This document shows, piece by piece, positions 1 to 5,886 of a stretch of 5,969 bases of DNA; position 1 is the stretch's first letter; every line of letters begins with the position of its first letter. Below the pieces are notes generated by a model that did no database searches, was not told the DNA's origin, and saw nothing but the letters and a program-made list of their open reading frames with translations. The DNA is from Chloroflexota bacterium (lineage in GTDB: Bacteria; Chloroflexota; Anaerolineae; Promineifilales; Promineifilaceae), in contig JAAEOP010000963.1 of the NCBI GenBank assembly GCA_024223125.1, positions 1 through 5,969 of the forward strand, in the 5' to 3' direction. A program made the position numbers and the translations under genes.

Positions 1-36
1 TCAGAATCGTTTTTTGAGCCGTTACCTGAATAGGTG

Positions 37-69
37 AGAGATTGGAGATTAAACCCATCTCCAATCTCT
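37..69. repeat. 13-bp perfect hairpin
   Basis: Positions 37-49 (AGAGATTGGAGAT) are the exact reverse complement of 57-69, leaving a 7-nt loop. No T run follows, so it is not a classical intrinsic terminator for + strand transcription. The outer hexamers 21-26 (GTTACC) and 73-78 (GGTAAC) are also complementary and could extend it with internal loops. It could be the end of an upstream transcript or an intergenic palindromic repeat. The AGATTGG/CCAATCT arm sequence recurs in the hairpin after polA (5821-5853). Confidence 0.6.
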
Positions 70-72
70 AAT

Positions 73-169
73 GGTAACCAGTCAGGTGCCCGGCACTTCA
101 TTACCAAGTCTACTGGAGTAGCACACTCGTTTATAAGTGCCAGGCACCTTGGGGGAGTGAATGGTTACC
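73..169. repeat. Composite REP-like palindromic element
   Basis: The core is an inverted repeat of 15 bp with one mismatch, 84-98 (AGGTGCCCGGCACTT) against 135-149 (AAGTGCCAGGCACCT); the mismatch is c91/a142. It is flanked by a second inverted pair, GGTAACCA at 73-80 and TGGTTACC at 162-169, and encloses a small stem at 110-113/118-121. Each 15-mer arm is itself nearly palindromic. The arms match the consensus of the hairpin just before polA (2950-2982), so both probably belong to one dispersed palindromic repeat family of this genome. That family membership is inferred from two loci only. Confidence 0.6.
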
Positions 170-253
170 TCTAATGAGTGCATACAGAATTTGTCTCCCA
201 AGTTTTGCTCCTGTACGCCCATATGGAATGATGGGTGACGGCCGTTTTTCAGG

Positions 254-259
254 TACAAT
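254..259 (+). promoter_or_regulatory. Probable -10 box of the NACHT gene
   Basis: TACAAT lies 42 nt before the ATG and matches the sigma-70 -10 consensus at five of six positions. No good -35 is visible at the usual spacing; GTGACG at 235-240 is too close. The local sequence GGTACAAT is repeated exactly at the polA candidate promoter (2809-2816), which supports both weakly. Confidence 0.4.
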
Positions 260-289
260 GGACGGTATGGTGCTGATGTTGATGGAAGT

Positions 290-294
290 GAGGG
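290..294 (+). promoter_or_regulatory. Ribosome binding site, NACHT gene
   Basis: GAGGG followed by AATTTAT and ATG gives a 7-nt spacing. It is a good Shine-Dalgarno match and fixes the start at 302 rather than at a later methionine. Confidence 0.7.
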
Positions 295-301
295 AATTTA
301 T

Positions 302-2626
302 ATGCCGGTCAAAGCCAACCAACAAGATGACATAGACAGAGCAATTGCAGAAAAGGCGGAATGGTTGTGGGAGGGTTACGGCCGTTCATTCCTACAAACC
401 CACAACATTCCTGATTGGGATGAAGTCCGGTGGCAAGCGGCCGCAGTTGATGACCTGACTTACCTCTACAACCGCGTACAGGCGCTGCATGTGTTGGGGC
501 AGGGACAGGCTACGCTGGAGAAATTGTATACCCAGGTATATTTGCTGAAAGAAAGAGATGCGTTTGTCCGTTTTGGCGAAGACGTCGTGCGACCTGGCAC
601 CTGGGTAGGGCGTTTCTCCTCTCACAAAGGGGACAAGCAGGATGGGGCACAATTGGCTGCGGCCGTAGACAGACTTTACATTTTGGGGCAGCCGGGTGCA
701 GGCAAGACTACTTTTCTCAAACAAATTGCACGGGAAGCAACGCTGGGCAAGATAGTTGGCTGGCCGATGTTTGTACCTTTGGTGGAAGTGGCCCAAGCGA
801 AACAGACGATTGCCGAGTTTATCACGGCGCAGTTTGCGGCGGCGGAACTACCTGAGGCTGAATCATTGACCCGGTTCTTGTTAAAACAAAGGGGATTACT
901 GCTCTTGTTGGATGGCTTGGATGAAGTGCCCCAGGAGCATAACCAACGGCGGCAAATCATTCGGGATATTGAAGGATTATCTTTGCGCCATACCCAATGC
1001 AAGCTGTTGCTGACTTGCCGTAATGCAGCGGCTGATTATCGCTTTACCCGCTTTCAGTATGCAGAAATTGCTGAATTTAATGAATCCCAAATTCAGATTT
1101 TTATCCAAAACTGGTTTGGCAAAGAACAAGCGGAGACGGCAGTTGCTTGTTTCCAGACTTTAACAGAGACAGACACGCTTAAAGAAATGGCGCGGGTTCC
1201 CCTGCTGTTGACATTGTTGTGTTTGTCTTATGATCTGGATAAAGGGTTTCCACCAGGACGGGCAAACATTTACCGGCAAGCTGTGGATGGCTTGCTGCAA
1301 AGATGGGATAAGATGCGTGGTATTGACCGTGATCCAATTGCCGGTTTAGCGGTTAGTCAGAATGCAGAACTGTTGGCTTATCTGGCTCACGAGACTTTTT
1401 TGGATGGGCACCAATTGATTGCCGGGCATGATTTAGTGTGGCGCATTGAGAACCGCTGCCAGGCGGAATATGATAAACAGGTAGATGGCAAAGAATGGCT
1501 GCGCCAGGTAGAAGCGAATACTGGTTTGCTGCTAGAAAGAACGGCGGATGTATATGCCTTCGCCCACCTAACATTACATGAATATTTGACAGCTTGGTGG
1601 ACTATCTTTAAAGAAAGTTGGGATAAGTTTCAACCACATATAGCTGATGGCCGTTGGCGGGAAGTGCTGCTGTTAATGGCCGTACTGCCCCCAGATGCGA
1701 CTCTTTATTTGCAATTATTCCTGGATGAAATGCAGCGGATGGCGGCCGATGAAAAGATAGCTGCGCTTTTGAATTGGGGAGCCGTAAAAAGTACGCAAAG
1801 CGGCGGACTTCGCCCTGCCGCTTTGCGTACTTTTTACCTCGACCGCGACCTCGACCGCGTCCTCGACCGCGACCTCGCCCGCGTCCTCGCCCTCGACCTC
1901 GGCCACGACCACGACCACGACCGCGATCTCGCCCTCGCCCTCGACCTCGCCCTCGCCGTCGACCGCGACCTCGACCTCGACCGCGACCTCGCCCGCGATC
2001 TCGACCTCGACCTCGACCTCGACCTCGACCTCGCCCTCGACCGCCGCGACCTCGCCCTCGACCTCGACCGCGCCATCGCCCGCGCCCGCGCCCGCGACCG
2101 CGATCACGACCTCGCCCTCGACCTCGACTTCGACCGCGACCGTACCCTCGACCGCGCCCTCGCCTTCGCCCGCGCCCTCGCCCTCGCCCACACCTACGGC
2201 CCACTGCTCGCCCTCGATTATTTGTTAACCATAGGGGTATTGGTTATGCAGGCGGTGCTGCGTTATGGACAGGAGGTTGTCAATGAGGCTGTGGTGATGG
2301 AGTTGAATCGTTTACGCAGCACGTTACAGGAGTTGAGTGTGGCGGCCGATTTACCGGAACTAACGGCCGCTTGCCAACAATTGACTGTGCCCTCAGCCAT
2401 TGCCTCGGATGCAACATGGAAAACGTTTGCCCAGCAGTTTATCCATCTGGCCCAAACCCAACGGGATATGGGCCGGGAATGGCATTTGAACCAGGAACAG
2501 GTGGATTTGCTGGTGAAATACCTGGAAGCCAACCTGCTGTTTGTGGAATGTCTCAATCTGGCCTATGTGCCCAACCGGGAAGCAATCGAAAACCAGATTT
2601 TGCTGCCGCCGGGTTGGCCTGAATGA
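302..2626 (+). CDS. NACHT-domain STAND NTPase with Leu/Arg-Asp/Ala dipeptide tract, putative antiphage defence
   Basis: A 774-residue STAND NTPase of the NACHT class. Seen: an N-terminal helical region (1-120) with no effector fold I recognise; Walker A GQPGAGKTT (129-137); Walker B DGLDE (204-208) after a run of leucines; sensor LLLTCRN (235-241); the proline of RVPLLLTLL (P300); and FAHLTLHEYLTA (420-431), the box that typically closes a NACHT module. After a helical stretch come an in-frame palindrome-encoded segment (495-512), an alternating dipeptide tract (513-629) and a helical C-terminal domain (630-774) ending in a motif I associate with bacterial NACHT proteins (NQEQVDLLVKYLEAN, then a cysteine-containing segment). 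No signal peptide or membrane segment is evident, so it is probably cytoplasmic. Known of the family: NTP-dependent oligomerisation on sensing a trigger, with antiphage activity shown for several bacterial members. The trigger and effector here are unknown. It stands alone, with its own promoter signals and ribosome binding site. Confidence 0.88.
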   Translation: MPVKANQQDDIDRAIAEKAEWLWEGYGRSFLQTHNIPDWDEVRWQAAAVDDLTYLYNRVQALHVLGQGQATLEKLYTQVYLLKERDAFVRFGEDVVRPGTWVGRFSSHKGDKQDGAQLAAAVDRLYILGQPGAGKTTFLKQIAREATLGKIVGWPMFVPLVEVAQAKQTIAEFITAQFAAAELPEAESLTRFLLKQRGLLLLLDGLDEVPQEHNQRRQIIRDIEGLSLRHTQCKLLLTCRNAAADYRFTRFQYAEIAEFNESQIQIFIQNWFGKEQAETAVACFQTLTETDTLKEMARVPLLLTLLCLSYDLDKGFPPGRANIYRQAVDGLLQRWDKMRGIDRDPIAGLAVSQNAELLAYLAHETFLDGHQLIAGHDLVWRIENRCQAEYDKQVDGKEWLRQVEANTGLLLERTADVYAFAHLTLHEYLTAWWTIFKESWDKFQPHIADGRWREVLLLMAVLPPDATLYLQLFLDEMQRMAADEKIAALLNWGAVKSTQSGGLRPAALRTFYLDRDLDRVLDRDLARVLALDLGHDHDHDRDLALALDLALAVDRDLDLDRDLARDLDLDLDLDLDLALDRRDLALDLDRAIARARARDRDHDLALDLDFDRDRTLDRALAFARALALAHTYGPLLALDYLLTIGVLVMQAVLRYGQEVVNEAVVMELNRLRSTLQELSVAADLPELTAACQQLTVPSAIASDATWKTFAQQFIHLAQTQRDMGREWHLNQEQVDLLVKYLEANLLFVECLNLAYVPNREAIENQILLPPGWPE
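1784..1837. repeat. 54-bp palindrome translated in frame inside the NACHT gene
   Basis: Arms 1784-1804 and 1817-1837 are perfect 21-bp reverse complements around a 12-nt centre (1805-1816). The unit is exactly 18 codons and starts on a codon boundary, adding VKSTQSGGLRPAALRTFY (residues 495-512) without shifting the frame. Because it is a palindrome, the opposite strand reads an almost identical peptide (VKSTQSG...AALRTFY). It ends one base before the hexamer tract begins. The A5 and T5 runs at the outer parts of the arms also give it the form of a bidirectional intrinsic terminator. It resembles in kind, not in sequence, the Rickettsia palindromic elements that insert in frame into genes. 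Confidence 0.85.
1838..2188 (+). repeat. Hexanucleotide tract CNCGNC encoding (Leu/Arg/His)-(Asp/Ala)
   Basis: 58 hexamers plus one extra CGC codon (2042-2044, giving Arg-Arg) make 351 bp and 117 codons in the NACHT frame. 50 of the 58 hexamers fit CNCGNC. The first residue of the pair is Leu 32, Arg 18, His 4, Phe 2, Val 1, Ile 1; the second is Asp 34, Ala 20, Val 2, Gly 1, Thr 1. 113 of 117 codons end in C, unlike the mixed third positions elsewhere in the gene. The pattern decays after 2188 (HTYG, then LALD) into ordinary sequence. Only this frame gives proteins that continue sensibly on both sides. The length of such a tract is likely to vary between strains in two-codon steps. Confidence 0.93.
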
Positions 2627-2627
2627 G

Positions 2628-2695
2628 TACAACAGATTCAGGAAAAAACAGATGATGGTTGTCAAAAAAATCTGTTTATTCCTTCATCTGTTGTA
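2628..2695. terminator. Long imperfect hairpin after the NACHT gene, possible terminator
   Basis: Arms 2628-2653 and 2670-2695 pair in one continuous register at 23 of 26 positions (mismatches at 2638, 2639 and 2645), with a 16-nt loop. It begins one base after the NACHT stop codon. There is no T run after the right arm, so the terminator role is inferred from its position; a rho-independent signal is not clear. It could instead be a small palindromic mobile element, since ACAGATGA/TCATCTGT offers a second pairing. Confidence 0.45.
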
Positions 2696-2715
2696 GTCTC
2701 CAAAAAGAGTGACCC

Positions 2716-2770
2716 TCCTCCCGGAGGTTCCGTCTAAAATGGTAGATTTCAGCTTAAACCTCCAGGAGGA
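2716..2770. repeat. Imperfect palindrome with TCCTCC arms
   Basis: Positions 2716-2729 (TCCTCCCGGAGGTT) pair with 2757-2770 (AACCTCCAGGAGGA) with one mismatch, and short inner pairs 2734-2735/2751-2752 and 2737-2740/2746-2749 keep the same register. Each arm is itself a small palindrome. The function is unknown. The GGAGG strings resemble Shine-Dalgarno sequences, but no convincing gene follows them. Confidence 0.5.
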
Positions 2771-2807
2771 TTATCGCACCCCGCCCCCGGTGCGAACATC
2801 TGTTTTA

Positions 2808-2816
2808 TGGTACAAT
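2808..2816 (+). promoter_or_regulatory. Probable extended -10 promoter of polA
   Basis: TGGTACAAT combines a TGN extension with TACAAT, an arrangement that can work without a good -35, and none is seen. It would give a polA leader of roughly 175 nt. A 7-bp stem (2774-2780/2789-2795) sits over the expected -35 region and might affect polymerase access; that is speculative. Confidence 0.4.
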
Positions 2817-2871
2817 CACCCCCATTCACAGCCCCCAACCGGCGCCACAACCATAATCGCGGGCCAAACCA

Positions 2872-2934
2872 GGGCGAGACAGGCGGGTGAAAAGGTAAGA
2901 CATTTGGCGAAGATAATAACCGCCTGTCCCGTCC
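2872..2934 (+). promoter_or_regulatory. Stem in the polA leader
   Basis: Positions 2872-2886 pair with 2920-2934 at 14 of 15 positions, counting one G-T wobble, with mismatch a2877/c2929. They include a 9-bp perfect block (GACAGGCGG with CCGCCTGTC). The 33-nt loop is purine-rich. If transcription starts near 2822, this lies in the 5' untranslated region of polA. I do not recognise a riboswitch class in it. Confidence 0.35.
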
Positions 2935-2949
2935 CTACTATATTTGTAG

Positions 2950-2982
2950 AAGTCCCCGGCACTTTGGAAGTGCCGGGGACTT
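2950..2982. repeat. Perfect 15-bp REP-like hairpin just before polA
   Basis: AAGTCCCCGGCACTT (2950-2964) and AAGTGCCGGGGACTT (2968-2982) are exact reverse complements with a 3-nt loop. The right arm matches the consensus of the arms at 84-98 and 135-149, so I infer one dispersed repeat family. It ends 16 nt before the polA ATG, directly next to the ribosome binding site, so it may influence translation initiation if transcribed. Confidence 0.75.
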
Positions 2983-2987
2983 GAGAG

Positions 2988-2993
2988 ATAGGT
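2988..2993 (+). promoter_or_regulatory. Ribosome binding site, polA
   Basis: ATAGGT includes AGG and lies 5 nt before the ATG at 2999; a further purine-rich GAGAG sits at 2983-2987. The match is modest, but the start is supported by the conserved N-terminus that follows (VLIDGHALAYR), which begins where DNA polymerase I proteins normally begin. Confidence 0.5.
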
Positions 2994-2998
2994 AATTT

Positions 2999-5800
2999 AT
3001 GTCTGAAAATAAACTGGTTTTAATAGACGGCCATGCCCTGGCTTACCGCATGTTTTATGCGCTGCCGTTGCAGGCGTTCAGCACCAAAGCAGGCGAACCA
3101 ACCAACGCCACCTATGGCTTTATCCGCACCGTGTTAGAGCGTCTTCTGGCCGACAACCCGCCCCATTATTTCGCCATCAGCTTTGATTTGGGCAAAACAT
3201 TCCGGGATGAGATGTTTGCCGACTACAAAGGGACGCGGGAAAAGATGCCCGACGAACTGCGGTCCCAAATTGAGCGCATTAAGGAAGTGGTGGCCGCACT
3301 CAACATCCCCATTTTGGAGTTGGAAGGGTATGAGGCGGATGATGTGTTGGGAACCATCGCCGCCCAGGCCAAGCCGCACCATGTGCCGGTGCAAATCATC
3401 ACCGGCGACCGGGATTTGCTGCAATTGGTGGACGAGAATACGTTGGTGGAACTGCCGCCGCGCCGGGGGAATGACCAGCCAGATTTATACGACGCGGCTA
3501 AGGTGGAAGCGTATTTTGGGGTACGGCCGAATCAAGTCGTAGATTGGAAGGCGATGGTTGGCGACAGCAGCGACAACATCCCCGGTGTAAAAGGGGTGGG
3601 CCAGAAAACGGCCACCAAACTGCTGCTTGAGTACGGCACATTGGATGGCGTCTATGAAAACATTGAAGCCATTAAAGGGGCGCTGAAAAAGAAATTGGAA
3701 GCGGGTCGGGAAAACGCTTACCTGAGCCAGAAACTGGCCCGCATCGTCACCGACGCGCCGATTGCGTTGGATTTGGCTGCGTGTGTGGCTCATGATTTTG
3801 ATGCGGCCGTTGTCCTGGAGCTGTTCCGCGAATTAGAATTCCGTTCCTTGACTAATTTGCTGCTGGAACGGGTACAGGCGGCCGCTGATCTGGCCGAACC
3901 GCAGTCAGCCCAGCCGGGCACAGAATTGACCATCGTGCAAACAGAAGCGCAGTTGGCCGACCTGGCAGAGAAGTTGAACACGGCCGATTTGATTGCCTTC
4001 GATGTGGAAACGACCAGCCTGAACAAGATGACGGCCGAGGTTGTGGGCATTTGTCTGGCCGTAGAGCCGCCGGGAGGATATTACATTCCGGTGGGACATC
4101 TGGCTAACCAGGAGCAGGCACAGACGGGACAGATGGGCTTGTTTGCCGGGCAGCCAGAACTGGCGGCCGACCAACTGCCGTGGGAGATGGTGCGGGCGGC
4201 GATTAAACCGGCATTGACCAATCCAGCCATTGGCAAAGTGGCCCATAATGCTAAGTATGATTTCATCATTTTGCAGCGGCATGGGTTGACAGTGACGCCC
4301 ATCATTTTTGACACGATGATTGCCGAATGGTTGACCGACCCGGCCACCAGGCATAAGGGGTTGAAGGATTTGACCTTTCACCGGCTGGGCATCCAGATGA
4401 CAGAGATTTCGTCGTTGATTGGCAAGGGGAAGAAGCAGCGGCCGTTTAGCGAAGTGCCTATTGAAGACGCCGCTCCCTATGGCGCGGCCGACGCCGATAT
4501 GACATTGCGATTGGTGAAACCATTACAAAAAGAGATCGCCGAGAAAAATCTGGAACGTATGTTGGAGTTGGAACTACCTTTGATTCCGGTGCTGTCGGCC
4601 ATGGAGCAGGCCGGGATTGGGGTAGATGTGCCCTTTTTGCGCCACATGTCGCAGGATATGGCCGCCCGGCTGACCCAGTTGGCACAAGAGATTCATGAGA
4701 TTGCCGGCGAGCCGTTTAACATCAACTCCACGCAGCAGTTGAGCGATGTGCTGTTTGTGACATTGGATTTCCCCAAAGAGGGATTGAAGAAGACGAAGAG
4801 CGGTTATTTCAGTACGGCCGCGGCGGTGTTACAAGGCTTAAAACAAACAGAGCAGGAAAAGAAGACGGGCATCATTAACCACATTTTGGAATTCCGAGAG
4901 TTAGGCAAGCTAAAAAGCACGTATGTGGATGCGCTGCCGGAGATGGTGAATAAGGAAGACGGCCGTATTCATACTAGCTTCAACCAGACCGGGGCCATCA
5001 CCGGGCGGCTGGCCAGCAGTAATCCCAATTTGCAAAATATTCCCATTCGCAGCCAGGTGGGGCAGCAGATTCGGCGCGGCTTTGTCGCCAATCCAGGGCA
5101 TCATTTTTTGGCTTGTGATTATTCGCAGGTGGAACTGCGGGTGCTGGCGCACATCAGCCAGGATGCGGCTTTGTTGGAAGCGTTTCGGGAGGATCAGGAT
5201 ATTCATCGGGCAACGGCCGCGGCCGTGTATAGCATTGAGCCGGAAGAGGTAACATATAATCAGCGACGTTTTGCCAAAGCGGTGAACTTTGGCCTGATTT
5301 ACGGCATGGGCGCTTTCCGGCTGGCGCGGGATTCTGACCTGACGCTGGCGGAGGCGGAAAATTACATCGCCGAATATTTTGCCCGTTTTCCCGGCATTCA
5401 AACCTATCTGGATGAGACGAAAGAGAAGGCCAAGAAAGAAGGCTACGTAGAAACGTTGCTGGGAAGGCGGCGTTACTTCCCCGTTTTTGGCGGTTCGATG
5501 ACGGGCGCCAACCGGCAGGCGTGGCTGCGGGCCGAACGGGAAGCGGTCAATCATCCCATTCAAGGCACGGCGGCCGATATTGTGAAGCTGGCGATGATTG
5601 ATTTGCATGAGAAGCTGGCCTCGTATGAAGCCCAGATGTTGCTGCAAGTGCATGATGAACTGCTTTTGGAACTGCCAGATAAGGAATTAGAAGTCGTTCA
5701 ATCATTGGTGGTGGACACAATGTCAGGCGCGTATCAACTGGATGTCCCTTTGAAGGTGGATGCCAGTGTGGGGCGCACCTGGCTGGCGTTGAAAGATTAG
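2999..5800 (+). CDS. polA: DNA polymerase I
   Basis: A complete family A polymerase of 933 residues, close to the 928 of E. coli, acting in Okazaki-fragment maturation and repair synthesis. The 5' nuclease domain (1-290) shows LIDGHALAYR (D10), GYEADD (110-115), TGDRD (135-139) and VGDSSDNIPG with the helix-hairpin-helix after it (187-215). The 3'-5' exonuclease is of the active type: DVE (335-337), N417 to D421 in AHNAKYD, and YGAAD (494-498), so proofreading should work, unlike in Taq polymerase. The polymerase domain has TGRLASSNPNLQNIP (668-682), motif A DYSQVELR (707-714, catalytic D707), motif B RRFAKAVNFGLIYG (756-769; K760, F764, Y768; F764 is the position governing dideoxynucleotide discrimination) and motif C QVHDE (883-887, catalytic D886). 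The gene probably forms its own transcript, with a structured leader and a hairpin 20 nt after the stop. I see nothing degenerate. Confidence 0.98.
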   Translation: MSENKLVLIDGHALAYRMFYALPLQAFSTKAGEPTNATYGFIRTVLERLLADNPPHYFAISFDLGKTFRDEMFADYKGTREKMPDELRSQIERIKEVVAALNIPILELEGYEADDVLGTIAAQAKPHHVPVQIITGDRDLLQLVDENTLVELPPRRGNDQPDLYDAAKVEAYFGVRPNQVVDWKAMVGDSSDNIPGVKGVGQKTATKLLLEYGTLDGVYENIEAIKGALKKKLEAGRENAYLSQKLARIVTDAPIALDLAACVAHDFDAAVVLELFRELEFRSLTNLLLERVQAAADLAEPQSAQPGTELTIVQTEAQLADLAEKLNTADLIAFDVETTSLNKMTAEVVGICLAVEPPGGYYIPVGHLANQEQAQTGQMGLFAGQPELAADQLPWEMVRAAIKPALTNPAIGKVAHNAKYDFIILQRHGLTVTPIIFDTMIAEWLTDPATRHKGLKDLTFHRLGIQMTEISSLIGKGKKQRPFSEVPIEDAAPYGAADADMTLRLVKPLQKEIAEKNLERMLELELPLIPVLSAMEQAGIGVDVPFLRHMSQDMAARLTQLAQEIHEIAGEPFNINSTQQLSDVLFVTLDFPKEGLKKTKSGYFSTAAAVLQGLKQTEQEKKTGIINHILEFRELGKLKSTYVDALPEMVNKEDGRIHTSFNQTGAITGRLASSNPNLQNIPIRSQVGQQIRRGFVANPGHHFLACDYSQVELRVLAHISQDAALLEAFREDQDIHRATAAAVYSIEPEEVTYNQRRFAKAVNFGLIYGMGAFRLARDSDLTLAEAENYIAEYFARFPGIQTYLDETKEKAKKEGYVETLLGRRRYFPVFGGSMTGANRQAWLRAEREAVNHPIQGTAADIVKLAMIDLHEKLASYEAQMLLQVHDELLLELPDKELEVVQSLVVDTMSGAYQLDVPLKVDASVGRTWLALKD

Positions 5801-5820
5801 GCGCTTACCTGCCAAGTTTG

Positions 5821-5853
5821 AGATTGGTTCACTCTGCCAGAGTGAACCAATCT
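5821..5853. terminator. Strong hairpin after polA
   Basis: A near-perfect palindrome: 5821-5836 (AGATTGGTTCACTCTG) is the reverse complement of 5838-5853, allowing a 15-bp stem with a 3-nt loop 20 nt after the polA stop. There is no T run after it, so termination is inferred from position and stability. The AGATTGG/CCAATCT ends also occur in the hairpin at 37-69. Confidence 0.55.
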
Positions 5854-5886
5854 ACGACTGTTAATAACTCGACGTTCGCTTAAATT

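Larger units (their letters stand above)
1..301. other. Intergenic region upstream of the NACHT gene
   Basis: I see no credible gene in this stretch. It begins with a short T run (11-15), which could be the tail of an upstream gene's terminator, but the context is cut off. It then carries a 13-bp hairpin (37-69), a composite palindrome (73-169), a probable -10 box (254-259) and the ribosome binding site of the NACHT gene (290-294). Short sequences recur: GTTACCT occurs at 21-27 and 164-170, and its complement GGTAAC at 73-78, so alternative pairings between the two palindromes are possible. Confidence 0.7.
2627..2998. other. Palindrome-rich intergenic region between the NACHT gene and polA
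   Basis: No credible gene is visible here. In order it holds a long imperfect hairpin after the NACHT stop (2628-2695), a second imperfect palindrome (2716-2770), a 7-bp stem (2774-2780/2789-2795), an extended -10 box (2808-2816), a leader stem (2872-2934), a REP-like perfect hairpin (2950-2982) and the polA ribosome binding site. Over half of its length lies within inverted repeats. The order suggests NACHT transcript end first, then polA promoter and leader. Confidence 0.7.

Noticed and set aside
131..325. Small - strand open frame over the NACHT start
   Set aside because: It overlaps the palindrome, promoter and start codon region of a well-supported gene and shows no recognisable feature.
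1838..2188. CRISPR array or diversity-generating retroelement target
   Set aside because: The period is 6 bases with no unique spacers, so it is not CRISPR. Second-position variation recalls a retroelement variable region, but there is no template repeat or reverse transcriptase in the window, and the changes are not limited to adenine sites.
1784..2188. Disrupted or frameshifted NACHT pseudogene
   Set aside because: Both the palindrome and the tract are multiples of three, no stop is introduced, and the C-terminal domain continues in the same frame.
1608..2204. Long - strand open frame rich in Gly-Arg (and other - strand frames with Val-Glu or Arg-Ser)
   Set aside because: It is open only because the hexamer tract has no stops in any frame. 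The parts outside the tract show no family features, while the + strand frame continues into recognisable NACHT protein on both sides.
1774..2286. + strand open frame encoding a Pro-Arg polymer
   Set aside because: A shadow of the same tract one base out of frame, with no sensible flanking protein and no ribosome binding site.
2709..2984. 91-codon + strand open frame between the two genes
   Set aside because: It runs through three inverted repeats, its last residues (VPGTLEVPGT) come from the REP-like hairpin, and it lacks a ribosome binding site and protein-like character.
4910..5653. 247-codon - strand open frame inside polA
   Set aside because: It lies antisense to the most conserved part of polA (motifs A to C), so its openness follows from polA codon use.
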